Source of the DNA: Amphibacillus cookii | Lineage (GTDB): Bacteria > Bacillota > Bacilli > Bacillales > Amphibacillaceae | Reading direction: 5' to 3' | NCBI RefSeq assembly: GCF_016908375.1 | Contig: NZ_JAFBDS010000005.1 | Span: 62,001 to 126,000 of the forward strand | DNA length: 64,000 nt | In this document: piece after piece, positions 16,271 through 24,067 of the stretch | How the letters are laid out: every line of letters starts with the position of its first letter | Position numbering within the stretch: position 1 is the stretch's first letter | Program-made: the position numbers and the translations under genes | Notes under the pieces: model-generated | What the model was told of the DNA's origin: nothing | What the model saw: the letters and a program-made list of their open reading frames with translations, nothing else | Database searches by the model: none

Positions 16271-17503
16271 CTACATAAACAAATCGGCGATGTTTCTCTC
16301 GAAATTCTCCTGCATTTCTTTAATCTGATTAACTGATTGTGATAGGCGTTCAGCTGCTGAATCTGCTTCTGCAATACCAGCCGCTGACTCTTCAGATACA
16401 CTGGCAATATTAGTAATCGAATCATTAATTAGTTTAGTCCCATCTAATACATCATAAAGGGAATTTGAAATACCTGTAATTTCTGATTCCATATTGTTAA
16501 TGATGGTGTTTAAATCTTTAATGGTTTCACCTGTTGTTTGAATTTGTTGAGAGCCTTCAGTTACAGCTTGATAGCCTTCTTCTAACACCGCAACAGCTGC
16601 TGTTGATTCTTCTTGAATACCAGTTGTTGTTGTTGTAATATCATTAACAGATAAACTGACTTGTTCAGCTAGTTTACGAACTTCATCAGCCACAACAGCG
16701 AAGCCTTTACCATGCTCTCCTGCGCGAGCCGCTTCAATAGCTGCGTTTAAAGCTAATAAATTGGTTTGTTCCGCAACTTCCTGTATGACAGTCACAAGCT
16801 TAGTAATTTTTAATGTCATATCATCTAAACCTCTTACCTTATCTAGTGACTGTTTAATCGTCTTATCAATGATCATCATCTTATCTACAGATTGATCCAT
16901 TAGCTCACGACCCTCAGTCGTTATATCGAGCATTTTCTTAGATTCGCCTTTAATGTTCTCTCCGTTTAATGAAACGTTCATGATCGTATTGGTAAACTGT
17001 TGCATCGTTTCCGTCAAGGTAGCAGCTGACTGCGCCTGCTCATCAGCACCGCTTGATATTTCTTGCATAGTAACCGAAATATTTTGACTATCTTCACTTA
17101 ATACATTAACACTATTGTTTAAAGTATTTGTTTGCGTATTCATTTGGTCCGTTAATTTAGAAATAAAGCCGTACATTTTTTTAAAATTTTCATGGACGTC
17201 ATTGATCGTCACATCTAAAGCATGAAGCTCCTTATTGCTAATCGTGCCCTCTGGCATATCCTCCATATTATCACTGGCTAAAACAGTTAGACGTTCTTCC
17301 AATAATTTAAGGTCTTTTTGTTGAGGCTTTCCTATTAAGAAAACGAGTCCATAGCTAATTATAATGGCAGCTACGATCACTAATACATGGTCTAAGCTTA
17401 ATTGATCTAATATATTTAATGTGAATACGCCATAACCAAATGCTAAAAGGTAGAGAACGCTTACTATTGTAGTTAAAATAAATACATTTGATTTTGATTT
17501 CAT
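16271..17503 (-). CDS. Methyl-accepting chemotaxis protein with no extracellular sensor domain
   Basis: 410 residues. Two N-terminal membrane segments (residues about 8-30 and 38-57) are joined by only a few residues, so there is no extracytoplasmic sensing domain. The rest is a cytoplasmic coiled-coil signalling domain with the conserved tip [40 protein letters not shown] (residues about 245-285, quoted in part in the family literature). There is no clear HAMP domain. It may sense a membrane or cytoplasmic signal, or a partner protein. It is the last gene after cheX, cheW and cheY. The ATG follows AAAGGGG. Confidence 0.88.
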   Translation of the reverse strand: MKSKSNVFILTTIVSVLYLLAFGYGVFTLNILDQLSLDHVLVIVAAIIISYGLVFLIGKPQQKDLKLLEERLTVLASDNMEDMPEGTISNKELHALDVTINDVHENFKKMYGFISKLTDQMNTQTNTLNNSVNVLSEDSQNISVTMQEISSGADEQAQSAATLTETMQQFTNTIMNVSLNGENIKGESKKMLDITTEGRELMDQSVDKMMIIDKTIKQSLDKVRGLDDMTLKITKLVTVIQEVAEQTNLLALNAAIEAARAGEHGKGFAVVADEVRKLAEQVSLSVNDITTTTTGIQEESTAAVAVLEEGYQAVTEGSQQIQTTGETIKDLNTIINNMESEITGISNSLYDVLDGTKLINDSITNIASVSEESAAGIAEADSAAERLSQSVNQIKEMQENFERNIADLFM

Positions 17504-17615
17504 TAATAACGCCCCTTTTTATATGTATATTTTGCTTAATAATGAATGAATAAAACGCAAAAGATTTCACTATTCTTTTGCGCTTTAATGATGATGAGTT
17601 TGCCTAACCTCTAAT

Positions 17616-17972
17616 TTAGAAGATTTTTTCTAGAGCTTGTTTAATCCGTTCCTGATCAAAAGGTTTAACAATAAAATCTTTGGCACCTGCTTGGATTGCT
17701 TCTAACACCATTTGCTGTTGCCCCATCGCAGAGCACATGACAATCGTTGCATCTGGATGATTCTTTTTAATTTCTTTTACTGCTTCTACACCATTCATTT
17801 CTGGCATAGTAATATCCATTGTAACAAGTTCAGGCATAAGTTCATTGTATAAGTCAATCGCATGTTGCCCATTCTCAGCCTCACCTACTACCTCATGTCC
17901 GAGCGATTCAAAAATATTTTTCAATTGCATACGCATAAACGCTGCATCATCAGTTACTAATACACGAGCCAT
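17616..17972 (-). CDS. cheY: Chemotaxis response regulator CheY
   Basis: 118 residues, a single receiver domain: acidic pair Asp8-Asp9, phosphorylation site Asp53 (TMDITMPEMNG), Ser in MCSAMG and Lys in FIVKPFD. It carries the signal from CheA to the flagellar switch. No output domain is present. The ATG has AGAAGGAGAG upstream. It is 21 nt after cheW. This small cluster lacks cheA, so it must work with a kinase encoded elsewhere, and this cheY may be a second copy. Confidence 0.9.
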   Translation of the reverse strand: MARVLVTDDAAFMRMQLKNIFESLGHEVVGEAENGQHAIDLYNELMPELVTMDITMPEMNGVEAVKEIKKNHPDATIVMCSAMGQQQMVLEAIQAGAKDFIVKPFDQERIKQALEKIF

Positions 17973-17993
17973 TTATATCTCTCCTTCTAAGTC

Positions 17994-18455
17994 TTATTCC
18001 TCTTCTACCACTTGTTTTACTTCATTTAATTGTTCGTAATTTAATACATAAGCTAAATCAATTAATAATAATAACCGATCATCTAATTTAGCTACGCCAT
18101 TTAAAAAATTGGCATTTACACCTTTAATTGTCGTTGGTGCAGGTTCAATAATCGATTGATCAATATCAATTACATCAGAGGCTGCATCAACGATAAAACC
18201 AACCGAAAGGTCGTCAACTAAAGATACAAGCATCCGAGATTGGTCCGTTTGTTCTGAATCAGGTAAGTCCATTCTCTTCTTCAAATCTATCACGGGAATA
18301 ACTTCACCACGTAATTTAGTAATACCTTCAATGAAGGCAGATACTTGAGGTAAGGATACGACTTCTTGTAATCTTTCAATTGAAACAATTTGCTGAATAC
18401 TTGCGCCATATTCCTGGCCATTTAATTGAAAAACAATATATTTTTCAGTACTCAT
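17994..18455 (-). CDS. cheW: Chemotaxis coupling protein CheW
   Basis: 153 residues. The SH3-like CheW fold is seen in EKYIVFQLNGQEYGASIQQI, ITKLRGEVIPVIDLKKRM and VGFIVDAASDVIDI. It couples receptors to the CheA kinase at the membrane. The ATG at 18455 follows AAAGGAG. It is followed closely by cheY, while cheX lies 130 nt upstream with no clear terminator in between. Confidence 0.9.
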   Translation of the reverse strand: MSTEKYIVFQLNGQEYGASIQQIVSIERLQEVVSLPQVSAFIEGITKLRGEVIPVIDLKKRMDLPDSEQTDQSRMLVSLVDDLSVGFIVDAASDVIDIDQSIIEPAPTTIKGVNANFLNGVAKLDDRLLLLIDLAYVLNYEQLNEVKQVVEEE

Positions 18456-18585
18456 ACATTTACTCCTTTACTATTAAAATAGTAGACCTTACTATCATCA
18501 ATTTGACCTAGACATGTGTACTTATGTTTAAGGATAACCGCTTTAGCTTGATAAATCAATAATGATTTATGTCCTAGCTACTAAG

Positions 18586-19050
18586 TTATTGATTTAATAG
18601 TAAGTGAACAGCCATTTTTTTATCAGCTTGATAATTAATCTCCACCAATAGTGCACGTTTAAAGCCAGATAGCTTAGCATCCCCTTTTAATACTGTAGGG
18701 TGTGTAATATCTGTTACAATCGACACATCTGCTAAATAAGTCGCCAAACTACCCGCTATCATATTTCCAAGTTCACCAACAAATGACTCAAGCATATCGT
18801 CTGATAAAGGCATACCAAACATTAATTCGCCAATTTCACTAAAAAAAGCATCCGTTGATTGTAAAACGAGTTCTCCTTTAATACCACCAGTAAATCCGAT
18901 CATAACACCAAACTTAACAAATAACGGTGGCTCTATTAATTGTGGTGCACCAACCTCTGGTTCAAGCGGGACAATCTTCTTTACTGCGTAAATCGTCCCA
19001 TTATAGACTTCTTTAATAATTTCATTGATGTTCTTATCTCCAGCTGCCAA
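18586..19050 (-). CDS. cheX: CheX/CheC-type CheY-P phosphatase
   Basis: 154 residues with the CheC/CheX phosphatase motif E-x2-N-x3-G in SFVGELGNMIAGSLATYLA (residues about 87-105), found once, as in CheX rather than twice as in CheC. It removes phosphate from CheY-P. The start is a TTG (19048-19050) 7 nt after GGAGGAG. It heads the cheX-cheW-cheY-mcp cluster. Confidence 0.85.
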   Translation of the reverse strand: MAAGDKNINEIIKEVYNGTIYAVKKIVPLEPEVGAPQLIEPPLFVKFGVMIGFTGGIKGELVLQSTDAFFSEIGELMFGMPLSDDMLESFVGELGNMIAGSLATYLADVSIVTDITHPTVLKGDAKLSGFKRALLVEINYQADKKMAVHLLLNQ

Positions 19051-19202
19051 GATAATTCTCCTCCCCCTAAGACTTAATAGCTATTTTCATTAAGTCTTAA
19101 TACCTATCTCTTTTTGTTGCTACTTCTATTTTCGGTAGAAAGGTCGGATAAATTAAGCTTTTTTTATGATTTTTTCAACAAATAAGCTTTTGGAACTAGT
19201 AA

Positions 19203-19240
19203 AAAGGGAGGTTAACCACATTTTGGGTTACCTCCCTTTT
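19203..19240 (-). terminator. Terminator of the siderophore transport operon
   Basis: On the minus strand AAAGGGAGGTAACCC / GGTTAACCTCCCTTTTT form a long stem followed by T, a few nt after the stop codon of the binding protein. Confidence 0.9.
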
Positions 19241-19244
19241 CTTT

Positions 19245-20228
19245 TTATTCTATGCCTTGTTTAATCTCTGCAATCATTTGTGTAACAGATTCGATTCCAC
19301 CACTTGATAAATACCAATAATCTGGTGTTAAGTAGACAATTTGATCTTCTTGTGCTGCTGTTGTTTGATTAATTAACTCATTGTCTAACGTCGTTGAAGC
19401 TGTATAATCACCACCAGTTACAGCATTACGATCCATTACAAATAAGTAATCCGGATCCATTTCAGCAACATATTCAAAACTAATGTTTTGACCATGTGTT
19501 GCTGCCTCAATATCTAGGGCAACGGGTTCGATTCCAAAGTCATCATGAATAATACCAAATCGTGATCCAGGTCCATAAGCATTAAGTGCACCATCATTTG
19601 TTAGTACAATAAGTCCCGTTTCATCTTCCGGAACAACAGCTACAAGATCTGCTAAATCATCATTAACTTGTTCAACGGCTTCTTGCGCTTCATCTTGTTT
19701 ATTGAAAATCTCACCAAGTAGTGACACATTACTAGCAAATGATGTCATATAATCACTTTCGTCAACCCCCATATAAATAGTAGGTGCAAGATCCGCTAAA
19801 TCATCATAAGCTTCTGAAGTACGACCTGATATAATAATGAGATCAGGGTCAAGGTTAGCTAATGTTTCAAAATCTGGTTCAAATAGTGTTCCTGCATTTT
19901 CATAAGTATCCGCCTCAAATTGATTAAGATAACTTGGAATATTGGCCTGCGGAACAGCTGCAATATCAACCCCTAAATAATCTAATGTATCCACTGTACC
20001 AAAGTCAAACACTACTACTGTCTCTGGGTTTGTTGGAACGGTTGTCATTCCTAACTCATGTTCCACCTCAATTTCACTTGGACCTTCATCTACTTCTTCT
20101 TGGTCATTTGAAGCTTCTTGTGCTTCATCATTGTCTGTCGTATCTGTTGTATCTTCTGTATCTGAACCGCATGCTACTGCAAAAACAGCTAACATCGCTA
20201 GTAACATAAATAACATGATCTTTTTCAT
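19245..20228 (-). CDS. yclQ: Iron-siderophore ABC transporter substrate-binding lipoprotein (YclQ-like)
   Basis: 327 residues. Lipoprotein signal with lipobox AVAC gives Cys20, followed by an acidic Thr/Asp/Glu linker (residues 21-52) and a class III binding domain of the FecB/CeuE type (TVVVFDFGTVDTLDYLGVD, FEPDFETLANLDPDLIIISGR). It binds a ferric siderophore, with petrobactin being the ligand of the closest B. subtilis relative. It follows the ATPase gene by 417 nt, a gap that holds element R3. The order of genes (permease, permease, ATPase, binding protein) is that of yclNOPQ. Confidence 0.82.
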   Translation of the reverse strand: MKKIMLFMLLAMLAVFAVACGSDTEDTTDTTDNDEAQEASNDQEEVDEGPSEIEVEHELGMTTVPTNPETVVVFDFGTVDTLDYLGVDIAAVPQANIPSYLNQFEADTYENAGTLFEPDFETLANLDPDLIIISGRTSEAYDDLADLAPTIYMGVDESDYMTSFASNVSLLGEIFNKQDEAQEAVEQVNDDLADLVAVVPEDETGLIVLTNDGALNAYGPGSRFGIIHDDFGIEPVALDIEAATHGQNISFEYVAEMDPDYLFVMDRNAVTGGDYTASTTLDNELINQTTAAQEDQIVYLTPDYWYLSSGGIESVTQMIAEIKQGIE

Positions 20229-20380
20229 TATTAATAACCCCTTATTTCATAATATTTTATTTAAATAGATTGCATTGTTATCCAGTCTACACCCTTCAAC
20301 ATCAGCTTATTATTTGGGCCCAGCTGTTGTTTATATAGCTTGACTTTAAGAGCACAATCTTAATTTAAAACATAGTTCAT

Positions 20381-20645
20381 AAAACGAATCTTTGATTAGT
20401 GGGCGGAGGGCTACAGGATGTAGGTCATGCAGACATTGCCACAGGACGTGGCGGTTTTAGTCTACGATCTTACCCTCCCACTGAGGAACACAAGCTAACG
20501 TCTTCGCGTCCTGCGAAAACACTTGTGTGACCAACATCCTGTTGGCCCGAGTGAATCAAGATATTACCCTCGTTGTCTCTCGCCTAATTAGATGAGCTCT
20601 ACTCTATTTTGAGGTGACGTTTTAAGGAAAGTCAGATGTGATCAA
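20381..20645 (+). repeat. Element R3, long form, inside the siderophore operon
   Basis: Starts AAAACGAATCTTTGATTAGT. It holds one CTACAGGATGTAG hairpin, CCACAGGACGTGG, then CGCGTCCTGCG and CAACATCCTGTTGG hairpins as in R2. The right end TTTTAAGGAAAGTCAGATGTG is degenerate. It stands between the ATPase and binding-protein genes, so its complementary strand should be transcribed with the operon. Confidence 0.8.
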
Positions 20646-21404
20646 TCAAGAAAAATAGAGACATATACGACATTGGTCAATATCTTGGATCTTAATATCC
20701 ATATCATATACTTGTTTTAATACCTCATTATTTATGATCGCACGTGTCTCTCCTTGTTTAATAATCTTGCCATTTCTTAAAGCGACAATATGATCAGAGT
20801 AAACCGACGCAAAATTAACATCGTGTAACACAATAATGACCGTTTTTCCTAGATCGTCTACAAGCTTTCTGAGTACTTTCATAATTTGCACAGAATGCTT
20901 CATATCTAAGTTATTTAAAGGTTCGTCAAGTAATATATAATCAGTATCTTGGGCAATGACCATCGCGATATAAGCACGCTGTTTTTGCCCTCCACTTAAT
21001 TGATCTAAAAACTTATCTTCCATTTCGTGAAGTTCCATATAAGTTATTGCACTATCTATCATCTTTTCATCGAATTCTGTTAATTTCCCTTGAGAGTACG
21101 GGAAGCGACCAAAACTCACTAACTGCCTGACTGTTAGTCGAACATTAATATGATTTGATTGTTTTAGAATCGATAATTTCTTCGCCAGTTCTTTATTATT
21201 GGCAACACTCACTTCTTCACCATCAATTAAAACTTCCCCATGATCTTTAGCTATAAGTCGGCTCACAATCGAAAGGAGCGTGCTCTTCCCAGCTCCATTT
21301 GGACCGATAAAGGAAGTTATTTTACCTTGAGGAATGGTCATCGATACATGATCCACCACTAATGCTTCACCGTATTTTTTTACAACTTCTTTTATCTCTA
21401 CCAT
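20646..21404 (-). CDS. yclP: Iron-siderophore ABC transporter ATP-binding protein (YclP-like)
   Basis: 252-residue FecE/FepC-type ATPase: Walker A GPNGAGKST, signature LSGGQKQRAYIAMVIAQ, Walker B YILLDEPLNNLD, switch VLHDVN. The gene overlaps the end of the second permease gene by 7 nt, so translation is probably coupled. The ATG at 21404 follows AAAGGAG. It energises uptake of the ferric siderophore. Confidence 0.88.
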   Translation of the reverse strand: MVEIKEVVKKYGEALVVDHVSMTIPQGKITSFIGPNGAGKSTLLSIVSRLIAKDHGEVLIDGEEVSVANNKELAKKLSILKQSNHINVRLTVRQLVSFGRFPYSQGKLTEFDEKMIDSAITYMELHEMEDKFLDQLSGGQKQRAYIAMVIAQDTDYILLDEPLNNLDMKHSVQIMKVLRKLVDDLGKTVIIVLHDVNFASVYSDHIVALRNGKIIKQGETRAIINNEVLKQVYDMDIKIQDIDQCRICLYFS

Positions 21405-22345
21405 GTACGATTCTCCTTTAATATGAGATATAGGAAATAGACGCCCCCAATTAAGTTAATAATCACACTTAAAGTTGTAGAAAAAGCGAATATTCGATCA
21501 ACAATGAGTTGTCCCCCAACAAGTGCAATAATACTAATTAATATAGAACCAGATAATAACACAGCATGTCGATATGTCTTAAACATTTCATAACACACAT
21601 TTACAACAAGGATACCAAGAAACATGATCGGTCCAACGAGTGCTGTTGCGATAGAAATTAAGATTGCAACCACAACCATTAATCGCCTCACCAAATAATT
21701 GTAGTCCACACCTAAATTAATTGCATGTTCTTTACCTAAAGATAGTACATCTAAATATTTATAGAAGCGTAAGAAATAGATAAATACAATCGCTAAAAAA
21801 AGAATCGACATATATAACAAATCTGTTTGGACATTGTTAAAACTGGCAAACATTCGATTTTGTACGTTTAAGAATTCGTTTGGATCAATCAAAACTTGCA
21901 TAAAGGTTGATAAACTTTGGAAGAACGTCCCGAAAATTAAGCCAATTAGTAATAAGAAATAAATATTATGTCCTTTTTTAAATAACATCTGGAATAGTAT
22001 TAAAGCAAAAAAAATCATAATTGCTACCGATAATAGATAGTTTATATTTTGGTCTGTCGCTGTTAAACTCGTAGACCCGTAAAAAAAGATAATAAAGGTT
22101 TGAATCAATTGGTACAAAGAACCTAACCCAATTAAACTAGGGGTCAGAATTCGATTGTTCGTAATCGTTTGAAAAACAACCGTTGCCACAGCTATTACAG
22201 CACCTGTGATGACAATTGCTAATATTCGAGTTGCTCTTCTTGATAAAATATAGCTCCAATTCCCTTGAAGTCCAACAAATAAATATATGCCAATAAATAA
22301 TATAGCTAATCCAGCAAGCAAACTTAACTTCATTCGATTACTCAT
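21398..22345 (-). CDS. yclO: Iron-siderophore ABC transporter permease (YclO-like)
   Basis: 315 residues of the FecCD/BtuC permease family with about nine membrane segments. Family blocks include GAVIAVATVVFQTITNNRIL with TPSLIGLGSLY, and LVGPIMFLGILVVN. I choose the ATG at 22343-22345 (MSNRMKLSL), 8 nt after GAGGAG. It overlaps the first permease gene by 8 nt. It forms a heterodimeric channel with the product of 22338-23288. Confidence 0.87.
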   Translation of the reverse strand: MSNRMKLSLLAGLAILFIGIYLFVGLQGNWSYILSRRATRILAIVITGAVIAVATVVFQTITNNRILTPSLIGLGSLYQLIQTFIIFFYGSTSLTATDQNINYLLSVAIMIFFALILFQMLFKKGHNIYFLLLIGLIFGTFFQSLSTFMQVLIDPNEFLNVQNRMFASFNNVQTDLLYMSILFLAIVFIYFLRFYKYLDVLSLGKEHAINLGVDYNYLVRRLMVVVAILISIATALVGPIMFLGILVVNVCYEMFKTYRHAVLLSGSILISIIALVGGQLIVDRIFAFSTTLSVIINLIGGVYFLYLILKENRTW

Positions 22346-23288
22346 AAACATTTCTCCTCATGATGAGATACAGGAAGATAAAGCTTCCAATTACCCCTAC
22401 CACAACACCGATAGCTATCTCATAAGGAAAAATAATTATTCTTCCTAAAATATCACATGCTAGTAAAAAGGTTGCACCTAATAAAGCGGTATGTGGCAAA
22501 CTATTCTTCAAATGATCACCACGGTAAATAGATACTAAATTGGGCACAATTAAACCGAGAAATGGGATCATTCCGACAGTTAATAACACGACTGACGTAA
22601 TGAGTGCGACAATCGTTAGCCCAACATTCACGACAAGGCGATAATTTAAGCCTAGATTTTTCGAGAAATCTTCTCCTAAACCAGCTATTGTAAAGCGATT
22701 AGCAAATAGATAAGCAAATATCACCAATGGGATACTCATATAAAGCATTTCATATCGCCCTTGAAGGATCAGTGCAAAATTCCCTTGTAGCCATGAAGTC
22801 ATATCTTGGATTAAATCATTTTGATAGGCAAAAAAAGTTGTAATGGAGTTGATAATATTACCAAACATCAATCCAACGAGTGGAATAAAGACTGGATCTT
22901 TAAACTTGATTTTATCAAGTACTTTCATAAATATAAAAGTTCCTAATAGGGAAAAAGTAAATGCGACTAGCATGCGTTGCATCGGCGTGGCACTGCCAAA
23001 CAACATCATCGCGAGCAGTATACCAAAACGGGCAGAATCCATTGTTCCAGCAGTAGTTGGTGATACAAATTTATTACGACTTAACTGTTGCATAATCAAA
23101 CCACAAATACTCAGGCCAAAACCAGCCATCATTATACTTAACAAACGTGGCACACGGCTTATCCAGATAATTTGGATTTGTTGCTCTGATAAGGAAAATA
23201 GGTCTGATGGATTTAGAGGTACAACACCAATAAACACAGAAAGCACCGATAAAATGATCAAAATGGGTATAATATACTTCAGCATCAT
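22338..23288 (-). CDS. yclN: Iron-siderophore ABC transporter permease (YclN-like)
   Basis: 316 residues, FecCD family, with about nine membrane segments. Blocks: ISRVPRLLSIMMAGFGLSICG, QQLSRNKFVSPTTAGTMDSA and VGMIPFLGLIVPNLVS. It is the first gene of the operon. The AGAAGG ribosome binding site lies ahead of two adjacent ATG codons. Transcription should be iron-repressed through the Fur box at 23316-23336, which lies between the promoter (23350-23377) and the gene. Confidence 0.87.
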   Translation of the reverse strand: MMLKYIIPILIILSVLSVFIGVVPLNPSDLFSLSEQQIQIIWISRVPRLLSIMMAGFGLSICGLIMQQLSRNKFVSPTTAGTMDSARFGILLAMMLFGSATPMQRMLVAFTFSLLGTFIFMKVLDKIKFKDPVFIPLVGLMFGNIINSITTFFAYQNDLIQDMTSWLQGNFALILQGRYEMLYMSIPLVIFAYLFANRFTIAGLGEDFSKNLGLNYRLVVNVGLTIVALITSVVLLTVGMIPFLGLIVPNLVSIYRGDHLKNSLPHTALLGATFLLACDILGRIIIFPYEIAIGVVVGVIGSFIFLYLIMRRNVYE

Positions 23289-23315
23289 AAAAAATCCTTC
23301 TCAAAAATATTCACC

Positions 23316-23336
23316 TGATAATGAGATTCATTATCA
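23316..23336 (-). promoter_or_regulatory. Fur box of the siderophore operon
   Basis: A perfect 9-3-9 inverted repeat TGATAATGA-N3-TCATTATCA, matching the classical Bacillus Fur box (7-1-7 core TGATAAT...). It lies 14 nt downstream of the -10 box of the likely promoter. Confidence 0.9.
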
Positions 23337-23340
23337 ATTA

Positions 23341-23377
23341 AGTGTCTCTATTTTATCATGTATTGAGACACTGTCAA
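23341..23377 (-). promoter_or_regulatory. Promoter of the siderophore operon with an overlapping palindrome
   Basis: On the minus strand TTGACA (23372-23377), a 16-nt spacer and TAAAAT (23350-23355). The inverted repeat AGTGTCTC (23341-23348) / GAGACACT (23365-23372) brackets the -10 box and is not part of the Fur box. Confidence 0.7.
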
Positions 23378-23440
23378 TAGCCTATTGATTTAAAATTTAA
23401 AAGTTTATTAAGTTTTTATACAATTGTGTTAGAATAAATG

Positions 23441-23501
23441 AAAGGGGAAATCTAAATGATCACCAAGCAATCTATGTGATGGTCATTTGGCCATTTCCTT
23501 T
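23441..23501 (+). other. Long hairpin in the bacilliredoxin leader
   Basis: AAAGG...AAAT pairs with ATTT...CCTTT, and AAATGA/TCATTT plus TCAC/GTGA form the inner stem. No T run follows, so it is not a clear terminator. It lies 49 nt upstream of the brxA start codon. Confidence 0.45.
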
Positions 23502-23549
23502 ATCTTAACGATACATTAAGCTATGATGATAAAAGGAGTGAATGATTTA

Positions 23550-23975
23550 ATGGATGCATACCAAGCTTACATGCGTGAAGTTTCACAACCTATGCGAGAT
23601 GAATTGACAGATAATGGGTTTAAAGAGTTGACAACCGTAGAGGACGTTGATCAATTCATGACAGATGTAACAGGACGGTCGATTGTTCTTGTTAATTCTG
23701 TATGTGGCTGTGCTGGCGGCCTAGCTCGCCCAGCTGTACTCTATGCCGTTAATGAAGGCGGTGTTAACGCTGACCATTTAGTGACCGTATTTGCCGGTCA
23801 GGATCGTGAAGCCACAGCTAAAATGCGAGAATACTTCGGAGATATTGCACCGTCTTCCCCTTCGATTGCGATTTTAAATGACAATAAAGTACAACATTTT
23901 ATTCCACGCGAAGAGATTGAAGGCGCTGATGTCGATAGTGTTATCGAAAATATTATCACTGGATTTAAGTCTTAA
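23550..23975 (+). CDS. brxA: Bacilliredoxin BrxA (YphP family)
   Basis: 141 residues with active site VCGCAGG (Cys52 and Cys54) and the family blocks TVFAGQDREATAKMREYF and APSSPSIAIL; HFIPREEIEGAD is nearer YphP (BrxA) than YqiW (BrxB). It removes bacillithiol from S-bacillithiolated proteins under oxidative stress in the cytoplasm. I choose ATG 23550, 11 nt after AAAAGGAG. The open frame extends nine codons upstream without a better site. It is a single gene ending at the terminator 24027-24066. Confidence 0.88.
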   Translation: MDAYQAYMREVSQPMRDELTDNGFKELTTVEDVDQFMTDVTGRSIVLVNSVCGCAGGLARPAVLYAVNEGGVNADHLVTVFAGQDREATAKMREYFGDIAPSSPSIAILNDNKVQHFIPREEIEGADVDSVIENIITGFKS

Positions 23976-24026
23976 TATCGATGACAAGATTATTATAATC
24001 GACAAGCAAATGTGCTAAACCATTAG

Positions 24027-24066
24027 AAAGGGGCTGGGACATAACAAAAATGATCCCAGCCCCTTT
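24027..24066. terminator. Bidirectional terminator between brxA and addA
   Basis: A perfect stem AAAGGGGCTGGGA / TCCCAGCCCCTTT with a 13-nt loop, T on the plus side and A on the other, placed between convergent genes. Confidence 0.92.
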
Positions 24067-24067
24067 T

